Positions 25,531 through 33,668 of a stretch of DNA of 64,000 nucleotides are shown one piece after another. A program made the position numbers and the translations under genes. Origin of the DNA: Williamsia limnetica (lineage in GTDB: Bacteria > Actinomycetota > Actinomycetes > Mycobacteriales > Mycobacteriaceae); contig NZ_QJSP01000005.1 of assembly GCF_003217475.1 (NCBI RefSeq), forward strand, positions 124,001-188,000, in the 5' to 3' direction. Within the stretch, counting starts at the first letter, position 1. Each line of letters opens with the position of its first letter. The notes beneath the pieces were generated by a model, which was not told the origin of the DNA, searched no databases, and saw only the letters and a program-made list of their open reading frames with translations.

Positions 25531-26529
25531 TCAGAAGCCGCCTGCGACCTTCACGACGGCGCGACCGGAGAACTTGCCTGCCCGCACCTGGTCGATGATC
25601 CCGACGACGTCTTTCACATCGACCTCTGTGGTGACATCGGCGAGGTGGCGGGGTACGAGCGAGGTCCCGAGCTTCTCCCACAACGCTCGCCGCGGTTCGA
25701 TGGGCATCTGCACCGAGTCCATCCCGAGGAGGGCCACCCCACGCAGGATGAAGGGCAAGACCGTCGTCGACAGTCCCGGACCGCCGGTCAACCCACTGGC
25801 CGCCACCGCTCCGCCGTACCTGACCGAGCTGAGGACGTCCGCCAGTGTCGCGCCTCCGACGCAGTCGACGGCCCCGGCCCATCGCGTCTTGCCCAGAGGT
25901 CGGGGCTTGGCATCGGGGTCTTCCGGTAGCCGCCCGATCACCTCGGCAGCCCCCAGAGCGCGCAGACGGTCGACGGCTTCAGCTTTTCCGCTGGACGCGA
26001 CGACCTCGTAGCCTGCACCCGCCAACAGGTCGATGGCGACAGAACCGACGCCGCCGGTCGCGCCCGTCACCAGGACAGGCCCGTCGCCGGGAGTGAGGCC
26101 GCGTTCGATCAGCGCCTGCACGCTCATGGCGGCAGTGAACCCTGCGGTGCCGATGGCAGCTCCATCGTGCGGGGAGATGGCCCCGAGTGCGACCACCCAT
26201 CCGGCCGGTACCCGCGCGTATTCGGCGTAACCGCCGTGGCGTCCGGTGCCGATCTCGTAGCCATGGGCCAGCACCAGATCGCCGACCGCGAAGTCAGGTG
26301 ACTGCGACTCCACCACCTCGCCGGTCAGATCGATGCCGGGGACGATCGGATAATCGCGTACCACCCCGCCCTTCGGCGTCAGAGCCAGCGCATCTTTGAA
26401 ATTCACGCTCGAATACAGAACCCGGATGGTCACGTCGCCGTCAGGAAGCTGTGCCGGGTCGAGACTTTCGACCGCCGTCACGATTCGATCGTCATCCTGC
26501 CGGGCCATCAACGCTGAGAACTTGTCCAT
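25531..26529 (-). CDS. AcuI/YhdH-type acrylyl-CoA reductase (MDR superfamily)
   Basis: 332-residue zinc-free medium-chain reductase. The family start MDKFSALMARQDDDRIV, the catalytic-fold motif LYSSVNFKDALALT, the NADPH loop VTGATGGVGSVAIDLL and the SSGKAEAVDRLRALGA segment are those of acryloyl-CoA reductases (YhdH/AcuI), which convert acryloyl-CoA to propionyl-CoA with NADPH. The start at 26529 is set by the conserved N-terminus; the ORF upstream consists of tandem repeats, which therefore lie in the leader or promoter. Confidence 0.88.
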   Translation of the reverse strand: MDKFSALMARQDDDRIVTAVESLDPAQLPDGDVTIRVLYSSVNFKDALALTPKGGVVRDYPIVPGIDLTGEVVESQSPDFAVGDLVLAHGYEIGTGRHGGYAEYARVPAGWVVALGAISPHDGAAIGTAGFTAAMSVQALIERGLTPGDGPVLVTGATGGVGSVAIDLLAGAGYEVVASSGKAEAVDRLRALGAAEVIGRLPEDPDAKPRPLGKTRWAGAVDCVGGATLADVLSSVRYGGAVAASGLTGGPGLSTTVLPFILRGVALLGMDSVQMPIEPRRALWEKLGTSLVPRHLADVTTEVDVKDVVGIIDQVRAGKFSGRAVVKVAGGF

Positions 26530-26536
26530 GGATCCA

Positions 26537-26616
26537 CGGTAGAGGACGGGCAATCGCACGGTAGAGGACGGGGAACCCGCGGCAGAGGACGGGGAATCAC
26601 AGTAGAGGGCGCGGGA
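26537..26616 (-). repeat. Four imperfect ~21-base tandem repeats before the AcuI-type gene
   Basis: Units start at 26537, 26559, 26580 and 26600 (spacings 22, 21 and 20) with the core CGGTAGAGGACGGGGAA on the plus strand. The fourth is the most divergent. They end about eight bases before the start codon of the minus-strand reductase gene and so occupy its leader or promoter. They could be an array of regulator sites or a minisatellite. Confidence 0.75.
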
Positions 26617-26738
26617 TCGACGTGCGGTTCGGCCGGATGGTCCCTTGATCGGATGAACTTTCGCCGAACGTGGGGATGGTTGGTCCCGGCAAGCGCCGGC
26701 TGGCAGCATTGCCTCTGAACCGACCCGAAAGGATCGAG

Positions 26739-27941
26739 ATGCGAGCTCCGCTCACGATCGCTCCCTCACCGGACACTGCAGATCCGCGACGTCTGAGCGC
26801 AATCGCGTCCGTGGGGGACCAGACGGTGCGGTTGGCGACCACCGCGAATGTTCCGCTGGCACAGGATTCCACCCCGTGGGTGCCCCCGGCGGCGCTGGTC
26901 GGGATGCGGACCGGACGGGATGCGGTGGTGTACGGCGACGTCAGTGAACACGCGGTGGACGGCTGCAGCGGTGCGATGTCGTTGTTGAGAAGCTGGTACC
27001 CGGAGCGCATGGTGGACGTCGACATCACAGCACCGATGTCCGTACCGTCTACCGATACCGGTGGACGCGGGGTCGGGGCGTTCTTTTCCGGTGGTGTCGA
27101 TTCGTATTACACGACCCTCAAGCACCTGGACGAGATCACACATCTGATCTTCATCCACGGCTTCGACATCGACCTGTGGAACGAGGACCTCGCCGAGCGG
27201 ACCCTTGTCGCGATGCGGAAGTCGGCGGCCGATCTGGGCAGACCACTCATCGAAGTACGAACCGATGTTCGCGTGTGGCTCGACGGTAACGGTGTCGATT
27301 GGGGGCCCGAGGGTTTCGGCCCACTTCTTGCGCATGTGGGGTTGGCGTTGTCGAATGTTGTCGCCAAAATCTACATTCCGGCGAGCAATACCTCAGCCGA
27401 CCAGAAGCCCAACGGGAGCCATCCCGATCTGGACCCGCGCTGGTCGAGCGATGCCGTCTCATTCGTGCACGACGGCCTCGAGGCGACACGCGCGGCAAAG
27501 GTCAAACTCTTCGTCGACAGTGATGCGGCGATGCGGCACTTGCGCGTGTGCTGGTGGAACGGGAAGAACGACTACAACTGTGGTGCGTGTGAGAAGTGTG
27601 TGCGGACAATGCTCAATCTCTATATCGCCGGCGGACTCGAGCGCTGCACGACGCTGCCGGACCGGATCCCGGTGCAGGCCATCGACAATCTGTATCTCAA
27701 CAAGTCCGCGAAGACCTTTGTGGCGGAGAACTTGGCAGAGCTGAAGGCGGCGGAGGTCGAAGACCCCGAGTTGGAGGCAGCGCTGCAGCGGGCGCTCGAT
27801 CGTTCCGAGTTCCGCAACCAACTCAATGCTGCTCGGACGATCCCGACAGGGTTGCGGAACATCGCCACCCCACAGTTCTTTCGGTTCTGGTTCAGCCGGA
27901 TCCGCCCACCCGCGAACGAACACCTGAAAGGAAGTCGATGA
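26739..27941 (+). CDS. QueC-like PP-loop ATPase with Cys4 zinc site, copy 1
   Basis: 400-residue cytosolic protein of unknown role. The N-terminal 110 residues have no recognised domain. A PP-loop of the ATP-pyrophosphatase type (SGGVDS, 117-122) opens a HUP domain containing HLIFIHGFDIDLWNEDL. A four-cysteine cluster, Cys271, Cys281, Cys284 and Cys287 (CWWN...NCGACEKC), mirrors the zinc site of QueC. It should adenylate a carboxylate or carbonyl substrate, but no deazaguanine genes (queD, queE, queF) are nearby. AAGGA precedes the ATG. Overlaps copy 2 by ATGA. Confidence 0.8.
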   Translation: MRAPLTIAPSPDTADPRRLSAIASVGDQTVRLATTANVPLAQDSTPWVPPAALVGMRTGRDAVVYGDVSEHAVDGCSGAMSLLRSWYPERMVDVDITAPMSVPSTDTGGRGVGAFFSGGVDSYYTTLKHLDEITHLIFIHGFDIDLWNEDLAERTLVAMRKSAADLGRPLIEVRTDVRVWLDGNGVDWGPEGFGPLLAHVGLALSNVVAKIYIPASNTSADQKPNGSHPDLDPRWSSDAVSFVHDGLEATRAAKVKLFVDSDAAMRHLRVCWWNGKNDYNCGACEKCVRTMLNLYIAGGLERCTTLPDRIPVQAIDNLYLNKSAKTFVAENLAELKAAEVEDPELEAALQRALDRSEFRNQLNAARTIPTGLRNIATPQFFRFWFSRIRPPANEHLKGSR

Positions 27942-29149
27942 CCGGCCAGACCCACGCCCCGCTGACTGTCGTTCCCTCACCCGACAGCGCGGATGCACGG
28001 AGGATCAGTGCGCTTGCGACCGTTGGTGATCGAACCGTCCGCCTGGCGACCACGGCGAACGTTCCGCTGGCGCTCGATTCGACCGCCTGGCTCGCGCCGG
28101 CGACGCTCGCCGGGATGCGCCTCGCCCGTGACGTGGTGGTGTACGGTTCCGTCGACAGTGAGGCCGTAGCGGCCGCTGCTCAGGCGAGATCGGTACTGCA
28201 CGAGTGGTTTCCTGATCAACTGCGTGAAGTCGCGGTCGACGCGCCGATGTCGACCACGAGCAGCGATGTGGCCCCGCGCGGGGTCGGTGCCTTCTTCTCC
28301 GGTGGTGTCGATTCGTACTACACGGCTCTCAAACATCTGGACGAGATCACTCACCTGATCTTCATCCACGGTTTCGACATCGACCTCACCAACGAGGATC
28401 TCGCGGAGCAGACCAGGGCAGCACTGCGCAAATCTGCGGCGGACCTGGGCAAGACATTGATCGAGGTGCGCACCGACCTCCGGGGGTGGCTGGACTCCCA
28501 CGGCCTACAGTGGGGCTACCAGAGCCACGGCGCGTTGCTTGCCCATGTCGGGCACGCCTTGTCGACGGTGGTGGGAAAGATCTATGTGCCTTCGAGTTTC
28601 ACCGTCGACGATCTACACCCGTGGGGCACCCATCCCGATCTCGACCAACACTGGTCGGGTTCGGACGTCCGCTTCGTCCACGATGGGGTCGAGGCCAGTC
28701 GGCCGGTGAAGATCAGGTTGTTCGTCGACAACGATGCCGCCATGCGAAATCTCCGAGTGTGCTGGTGGAACGGCAGCAACGAGTACAACTGCGGGGAGTG
28801 TGAGAAGTGCGTGCGCACCATGCTCAATCTCTATCTCGCCGGTGGGCTGGAACGCTGCGCAACGCTGCCGCACGTGGTGTCGCCGAAGTCGATCGAGCGC
28901 CTGCACTTCCCGCCCAGTGCGCGGCCGTTCCTCGTGGAGAATCTCGAGGACCTGCGCGCGAGCGACGTGGACAACCCTGAGCTCGAGGCCAGTCTGCAGC
29001 GGGTACTCGATCGACCCGCTCTGGAGAACAACCTCAAACTCTCTCGGAACCTCGTGGTGGGTGTGCGCAACATGTTCACTGCCCAATTCGTCCGCTACGT
29101 CGTCAGCAAGTACAGGCCGACTGCGAACACCCAGTATCTCGAGGCCTGA
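27938..29149 (+). CDS. QueC-like PP-loop ATPase with Cys4 zinc site, copy 2
   Basis: 403-residue tandem paralogue of the preceding protein, collinear over its full length. The PP-loop SGGVDS is at 121-126 and the zinc-type cysteines are 275, 285, 288 and 291 (NCGECEKC). KHLDEITHLIFIHGFDID is identical in both copies, while the regions after about residue 190 and the C-terminal tail have diverged. Both keep every putative catalytic residue, so neither looks degenerate; they may form a heterodimer or act on related substrates. Translationally coupled to copy 1 (ATGA). A terminator hairpin follows at 29171. Confidence 0.8.
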   Translation: MTGQTHAPLTVVPSPDSADARRISALATVGDRTVRLATTANVPLALDSTAWLAPATLAGMRLARDVVVYGSVDSEAVAAAAQARSVLHEWFPDQLREVAVDAPMSTTSSDVAPRGVGAFFSGGVDSYYTALKHLDEITHLIFIHGFDIDLTNEDLAEQTRAALRKSAADLGKTLIEVRTDLRGWLDSHGLQWGYQSHGALLAHVGHALSTVVGKIYVPSSFTVDDLHPWGTHPDLDQHWSGSDVRFVHDGVEASRPVKIRLFVDNDAAMRNLRVCWWNGSNEYNCGECEKCVRTMLNLYLAGGLERCATLPHVVSPKSIERLHFPPSARPFLVENLEDLRASDVDNPELEASLQRVLDRPALENNLKLSRNLVVGVRNMFTAQFVRYVVSKYRPTANTQYLEA

Positions 29150-29170
29150 GGCCTCCGGGAGCAAACAGAC

Positions 29171-29201
29171 GGCCGCGATCCGAAGTGCTCGGATCGCGGC
29201 C
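29171..29201. terminator. Bidirectional terminator hairpin
   Basis: Perfect 13-base stem GGCCGCGATCCGA with TCGGATCGCGGCC around an AGTGC loop. It lies between the convergent ends of the second PP-loop gene and the mycolyltransferase gene. Confidence 0.78.
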
Positions 29202-29234
29202 GCCTGTGATTACGCGTGGTTACTGCTGGTCTGA

Positions 29235-30197
29235 CTAGACCCCGAGAGCGGGCGCCAGGGTTCCGTACCAGGATTCCTTCAGGCGGTCCTGCCAGAACGA
29301 CCACCAGTGCACACCTTCAGGCGTGATGTGGGTCTGCGGGTTGATGCCAGCGGCCCGCAAGCTGGTGACGTAGAGCTGGCTGCTGATGCCCGCAGCTGCT
29401 TCGAGCGGAACCATCTGCGAGAACTTCACCGGATCGAACGACGCGCTGGCCGGGTTGAAGGCCGGATTGGTGCTCGGAGATCCGGCACCCGACGAGACGT
29501 AGACGCGCTTGCCACGCAGGTTTGCGGTGTGCAGCGACGGGTCGTTCTCGAGCCACGCACCGGCGGGCCAGACGCCCCACATGTTGACGGGGTTACCGCC
29601 CATTTCCAGGACCGAGGCTGCGATGCCCTGCGCGAAGCCGGGGGAGCTGACGGTCGGGTAGCCGCTGTACGAGGCGACGCCCTGGTAGAAGTTCGGGTGC
29701 TTGGACGCCAGGTTGAGCGCGGACGTGCCGCTCATCGACAGGCCGGCGATCGCGTTGCGGCGGTTGTCGCTGCCGAAGTTGGCTTTCATGTAGGCGGGCA
29801 GTTCGCGGGTCAGGAAGGTTTCCCACTTCTGCCGACCCAGAGTGGGGTCGTCTTGCTGCCAGTCGGTGTAGAAGCTGCCGCCGCCGCCGAACGGGATGGC
29901 GACGTTGACGTTCTTGCCGGCGAAGAAGCGCTGCACATCGGTCTCGAGCAACCAGCCGCTGTTGTTGTTCGGGGCGCGCAGGCCGTCGAGCAGATACAGG
30001 GTGGCGTTGCCCGAGCCACCGCCTGCGGAGGGGAGCACCTTGACCGGGATGCTCTTGCCCATCGAGGCCGAGTAGACGCGGACGGTCTGGGGTTCAGCGG
30101 AGGCGGTGGCAGGTACGGCAGCGACCGACAGGGTCACACCCGCAACCACGGCAGCGGCGCCGGCGACCAATTTCCGCCAGGCAAACTTTGCGCGCAT
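29235..30197 (-). CDS. Secreted mycolyltransferase / antigen 85-type esterase
   Basis: 320-residue exported protein. A signal peptide of about 34 residues ends ATASA-EP. The alpha/beta-hydrolase core has the oxyanion region LLDGLRAPNNNSGW, nucleophile Ser154 in GLSMSG, and catalytic His297 in GVHWWSFW; the acidic residue is probably the Glu or Asp near residue 260. It should transfer mycolic acids between trehalose monomycolates or onto arabinogalactan outside the membrane. Its presence argues for a mycolic-acid cell envelope. A strong hairpin sits in its leader region. Confidence 0.93.
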   Translation of the reverse strand: MRAKFAWRKLVAGAAAVVAGVTLSVAAVPATASAEPQTVRVYSASMGKSIPVKVLPSAGGGSGNATLYLLDGLRAPNNNSGWLLETDVQRFFAGKNVNVAIPFGGGGSFYTDWQQDDPTLGRQKWETFLTRELPAYMKANFGSDNRRNAIAGLSMSGTSALNLASKHPNFYQGVASYSGYPTVSSPGFAQGIAASVLEMGGNPVNMWGVWPAGAWLENDPSLHTANLRGKRVYVSSGAGSPSTNPAFNPASASFDPVKFSQMVPLEAAAGISSQLYVTSLRAAGINPQTHITPEGVHWWSFWQDRLKESWYGTLAPALGV

Positions 30198-30248
30198 CAG
30201 TTTCCTTCATATGCAGTGTTCAGATGGCCCGAAACGAGCCGGGAAGTC

Positions 30249-30272
30249 CTCGGGGCCACCTGTGGCCCCGAG
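30249..30272. promoter_or_regulatory. Leader hairpin upstream of the mycolyltransferase
   Basis: Perfect 11-base stem CTCGGGGCCAC with GTGGCCCCGAG and a two-base centre, 52 bases upstream of the mycolyltransferase ATG. On the minus strand it directly follows the A/T-rich TTATTTTGCTGTTATCTTTT, which holds the likely -10 region, so it would be at the very 5' end of the transcript or be a protein-binding palindrome. Confidence 0.55.
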
Positions 30273-30414
30273 AAAAGATAACAGCAAAATAACAGGCAGG
30301 CCGATGGGGCGCATCCCCGGTTCGGTGCCCGGGCAGCTGTCAGCCCGTTGACCTGCAGGTTCATCAAGGTTTTGCGTTCGCTGATTTGTGTCGCGGACGG
30401 CTTCGCCGTCGAGG

Positions 30415-30993
30415 TCAGCCCTTGGCCGGCGCCGGCACCTCGAACACCAGGAGTGAGGTGGAGGCGGTGGCCACGGTCTTGCCGAGTGAGTCGGTGATCT
30501 CCGCTTCGGCGAACGCCACCCGTCTGCCCGACTTCTTCACCCAGCCCCTGGCGATCAGATCGCCGGAATCAAGTGTGGTCCCTCGCATGAAGTTGACCTT
30601 GATCTCCACGGAGGTGTAGCCGACGCCCTGAGGAAGAGTCGTGTGGACCGCGCACCCGGCTGCGGAGTCGAGCAGCGTGCAGATGATGCCTCCGTGGACG
30701 GCGCCGATCGGGTTGAAATGGGATTCATTGGGCGTCAATGTGAACTCGGCCGCGCCCGGTGTCACCGAGGTCAGGCGTGCGTCCATCAGTCCGACGATCG
30801 GCGGTGCCGGGATCCGTCCGTCGGCGAGCGCGTGCATGTAGTCGATGCCGGACAGCTTGGTGGCGACTTGAGCGGGTATCGCCGGGTCGTGCCAGGTCAC
30901 GGTGCGGTGCCGGGCTTCGCCCCAATCGATACCTGCGGTGGCGGTGTCCACGGCATCGCCTGATACGGGCTGCGCTTGATCAATACTCGTCAT
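30415..30993 (-). CDS. PaaI-type hotdog thioesterase
   Basis: 192-residue cytosolic protein of the PaaI/YbgC-like hotdog superfamily. FNPIGAVHGGIICTLLDSAAGCAVHTTLPQGVGYTSVEIKVNFMRGT is the signature, with the HGG turn and the catalytic-type Asp in LLDSAAG. It should hydrolyse acyl-CoA or aryl-CoA thioesters. The N-terminal 50 residues are family-specific extension. It starts nine bases downstream of the MFS exporter stop, so the exporter and thioesterase genes are one operon. Confidence 0.87.
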   Translation of the reverse strand: MTSIDQAQPVSGDAVDTATAGIDWGEARHRTVTWHDPAIPAQVATKLSGIDYMHALADGRIPAPPIVGLMDARLTSVTPGAAEFTLTPNESHFNPIGAVHGGIICTLLDSAAGCAVHTTLPQGVGYTSVEIKVNFMRGTTLDSGDLIARGWVKKSGRRVAFAEAEITDSLGKTVATASTSLLVFEVPAPAKG

Positions 30994-31002
30994 CGTGATC
31001 CT

Positions 31003-32424
31003 TCAGTGTGCGGGTCGACTGTGGACAAAGAGTGCGGTGGGAATGGCCACGACGGCGAATACGACGGCTGCGACCACGGCGCAGAGGTGGAAGGCCGACT
31101 CGAAGGCCTTTGCGGGCGACTCGGTGAGCGCGGCGGCAGCGATCTGCGAGGTCAGGATGGACCCGAGGACACTCGTCCCGAGTACGCCGCCGAGCTGACG
31201 GAACATGTTGACTGTGCCGCTGGCCATTCCGGCGCGTGCGGGCTCGACACTGCTCATCGCCGCAGCGGTGGCCGGGGCGATCAACGACCCGAATCCGACG
31301 CCCAAGACCACCAGTGCGACAGTCATATCGGTCCAGCCCTGCTCCGGGTGGACCCGGAGCAGGAGCAGGGCGCCGACTGCCGTGATCAGCAGACCCGTCG
31401 TCAGCATCACCTTGAAACCGATGCGGGGCAGCAGGCGTGGTGCGATGCCACTGACGACGACATAGGTGCCCATCAGGGCCAGCATATGCAGTCCGGTCGT
31501 CCAGGCGTCGAGTTGTCCGACTCTCTCGAAGAAGAGAACGGAGATGAACGCCAAGCCGGTGAAACCGAACAGCACCGTCGCGCTGACCACCATGACCGTG
31601 GAGAACGAGGGCGACCGGAACAGGCGTATGTCGAGCATCGGGGCATCGATTGCCCGCTCGAACGCGATGAAGACCGCCAGGGCGCCGACGAACACGACGA
31701 TCGCCATTATCGCTCGGGCAGAACCGAATCCGCTGTGTGAGCCATCTATGACCCAGAAGGTGAGTGCGGCGATCACGGTGGTCGCGCTCAGCAGACCCGG
31801 CAGGTCCAGCCTGGCGCCGGGCACCTTGCTGGCCGGGACCACGAACGGCGCGATGAGGGTGACGGCGAGTGCGGCGATTGCGTTCACGCCGAAGACGGCG
31901 TTCCAGGAGAAGGCACCCAGGACGGCTCCGGCGGAGAGGGGGCCGATCGCCAGACCCAGCCCCGAGCAGGCCGCCCAGATGCTGATCGCCTCGGTGCGTT
32001 CCTTGGGGTCGCGGAAGCTGTTGCTGATGATGGACAGGCTGTTCGGCAGCACCAGTGCCGCGCCGACTCCTGTGATGGCCTGAGCCGCCAGCAGCCACCC
32101 ACTGGTGTGCGAGAGGAAGGACGTGAGGCTGCCTGCCGACATGATCGCGGATCCGATGACAAACGCCGTCCGTCGTCCGATCACGTCCCCGAGTGTTCCG
32201 GCGGAGAGCACGAGGCTGGCCACCACCAGGGCGAAGACGCTCGGGATCCAGACCATCGTCGCGCTGTCCGCGTCGAGATCGGACTGGATCGAGGGGACAG
32301 ACGAAATGGTCGCGGTGATGTTGAGGAAGGTGAGCATCATCCCGAAGCAGACTGCGGCGAGCGCTATCCATCGCGACCTGTCGGTGTGATCGGGCGCTAC
32401 GGCCGGCTGGCTTGCAGTGAGCAT
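31003..32424 (-). CDS. MFS exporter, DHA2-like drug:H+ antiporter
   Basis: 473-residue membrane protein with about 14 helices. The motif A region LGDVIGRRTAFVIGSAIMSAGSL after helix 2 and the motif C stretch ITGVGAALVLPNSLSIISNSF in helix 5 mark a proton-driven multidrug exporter. Substrates cannot be predicted. It is first in a two-gene unit with the thioesterase and is divergent from the DNA-alkylation-repair-like gene across 61 bases. Confidence 0.88.
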   Translation of the reverse strand: MLTASQPAVAPDHTDRSRWIALAAVCFGMMLTFLNITATISSVPSIQSDLDADSATMVWIPSVFALVVASLVLSAGTLGDVIGRRTAFVIGSAIMSAGSLTSFLSHTSGWLLAAQAITGVGAALVLPNSLSIISNSFRDPKERTEAISIWAACSGLGLAIGPLSAGAVLGAFSWNAVFGVNAIAALAVTLIAPFVVPASKVPGARLDLPGLLSATTVIAALTFWVIDGSHSGFGSARAIMAIVVFVGALAVFIAFERAIDAPMLDIRLFRSPSFSTVMVVSATVLFGFTGLAFISVLFFERVGQLDAWTTGLHMLALMGTYVVVSGIAPRLLPRIGFKVMLTTGLLITAVGALLLLRVHPEQGWTDMTVALVVLGVGFGSLIAPATAAAMSSVEPARAGMASGTVNMFRQLGGVLGTSVLGSILTSQIAAAALTESPAKAFESAFHLCAVVAAVVFAVVAIPTALFVHSRPAH

Positions 32425-32485
32425 AGTCAGACAGTAGGGGCTGACTACGGCATGGGCAAGTCAGATCGCTGCGTAGGCTGCCAGG

Positions 32486-33577
32486 ATGCCATTCGCCGAC
32501 GAGCTCCTTGGTGCCCCAGCGGTCAAAGCGCTTGCTGCCTGCCTGACCGTTGCCGGACAGCGATGCACCGCCACCAAGAGGTCGGCGAAGGTCTTCGACG
32601 GGATGGCCCTGAAAGAACGATCGGATCTGGTGCGCGACGCCTTGCTCGAGGATCTGCCGGACGAGTACGGCGAGTTCGTTGCCGCCATCAACGCGCTTGT
32701 GACGCAACCGGAATGTTCGGGCTGGATGGTGTGGCCGATCACTGAGGCGGTCGCGGCGCGCGCTGCCGGCGCCGGATCGGCCAAGGCGTTCGACACCGGG
32801 CTCGGGCTGCTGAGGAAACTGACCCCCAGACTCACCGCGGAGTTCGCGTTGCGGACGATGCTCCTCGCCGATCTGGATCGCACCCTGGCTGCCGCCAGGC
32901 GGTGGACCACCGCAAAGGACGAGCACGTGCGGCGACTCGCCAGTGAGGGGACGCGGCACTACCTGCCCTGGGCCCGGCGGGTCCCGGGGTTGCTCACCCG
33001 GCCCGATGCCACGCTGCCGATCATCGACGCGCTGTACCGCGACCCCAGCGACTATGTCCGGCGATCGGTGGCCAACCATCTCAATGACCTGAGCCGCCAA
33101 CATCCGGACCTCGTGGTGGACACCGCAACCCGGTGGCTGGCCGAGCCCGATGCCAACACCGACAGGCTGGTCCGGCACGCGTTGCGGACGTTGATCAAAC
33201 GGGGCGACGCGAATGCGTTGGCGCTGCTGGGTTTCGCCGCACCGACCGGCGTCAGCGTTGTCGAGTTGCGGGTTGACGACACTGTCTCCGTCGGCGAGAA
33301 ACTCGGGATCTCGGCGACCCTGCTCAATTCCTCGGACGAGCCGGTCAAGGTGGTGGTCGACTACAGCGTGGGATTTCGTAAGGCGAACGGCACCGTCGCC
33401 CACAAGGTGTTCAAGCTGGCTGCGAAGACGGTCGGCCCGGGTGAGCGCGTCGACATCGCGAAGACGCATTCCTTCGCGCCGATCACGACGCGGCGGTACT
33501 ACCCCGGAGGTCATGAACTCGCGGTGCAGGTCAATGGTCTGCGGATGGGTCTGGTGAGCTTCGAATTGCTGGAGTAG
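32486..33577 (+). CDS. DNA alkylation repair protein (AlkC/AlkD-like HEAT repeats)
   Basis: 363-residue protein built of HEAT-like helical repeats (about 1-245), with EHVRRLASEGTRHYLPWARRVPGLLTRPDATLPIIDALYRDPSDYVRRSVANHLNDLS typical of AlkC-type glycosylases that remove N3- or N7-alkyl purines without base flipping. Residues 255-363 form an Ig-like beta domain (VELRVDDTVSVGEKLGISATLLNSSDEPVKVVVDY), found in a subset of AlkC proteins. Ends before nested hairpin B. Confidence 0.88.
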   Translation: MPFADELLGAPAVKALAACLTVAGQRCTATKRSAKVFDGMALKERSDLVRDALLEDLPDEYGEFVAAINALVTQPECSGWMVWPITEAVAARAAGAGSAKAFDTGLGLLRKLTPRLTAEFALRTMLLADLDRTLAAARRWTTAKDEHVRRLASEGTRHYLPWARRVPGLLTRPDATLPIIDALYRDPSDYVRRSVANHLNDLSRQHPDLVVDTATRWLAEPDANTDRLVRHALRTLIKRGDANALALLGFAAPTGVSVVELRVDDTVSVGEKLGISATLLNSSDEPVKVVVDYSVGFRKANGTVAHKVFKLAAKTVGPGERVDIAKTHSFAPITTRRYYPGGHELAVQVNGLRMGLVSFELLE

Positions 33578-33595
33578 CCCTACCGCCCGCTTCGT

Positions 33596-33661
33596 AAACC
33601 CAGGCGGTGCAGGCAAACCCACGTGATGCAACACGTGGGTTTGCCTGAGGTGCCTGGGTTT
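33596..33661. terminator. Nested double hairpin B (repeat family), bidirectional terminator
   Basis: The best-formed member of the family. The outer stem AAACCCAGGC (33596-33605) pairs with GCCTGGGTTT (33652-33661). The inner stem CAGGCAAACCCACGTG (33610-33625) pairs perfectly over 16 bases with 33632-33647 around the loop ATGCAA. It lies between convergent genes (AlkC-like and MFS). Confidence 0.85.
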
Positions 33662-33668
33662 GTGTCCG

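Noticed and set aside
26537-26616. Tandem repeats as a CRISPR array
   Set aside because: Units are about 21 bases, contiguous and degenerate, with no spacers and no cas genes.
26739-29149. PP-loop pair as part of a Qat- or CBASS-type antiphage system
   Set aside because: QueC-like proteins occur in such systems, but no ATPase, TatD nuclease, cyclase or effector gene is adjacent; neighbours are metabolic or wall genes.
30980-33634. 884-codon minus-strand frame spanning an exporter and the AlkC-like gene
   Set aside because: Crosses two well-supported genes and has no family motif; antisense or out-of-frame artefact.
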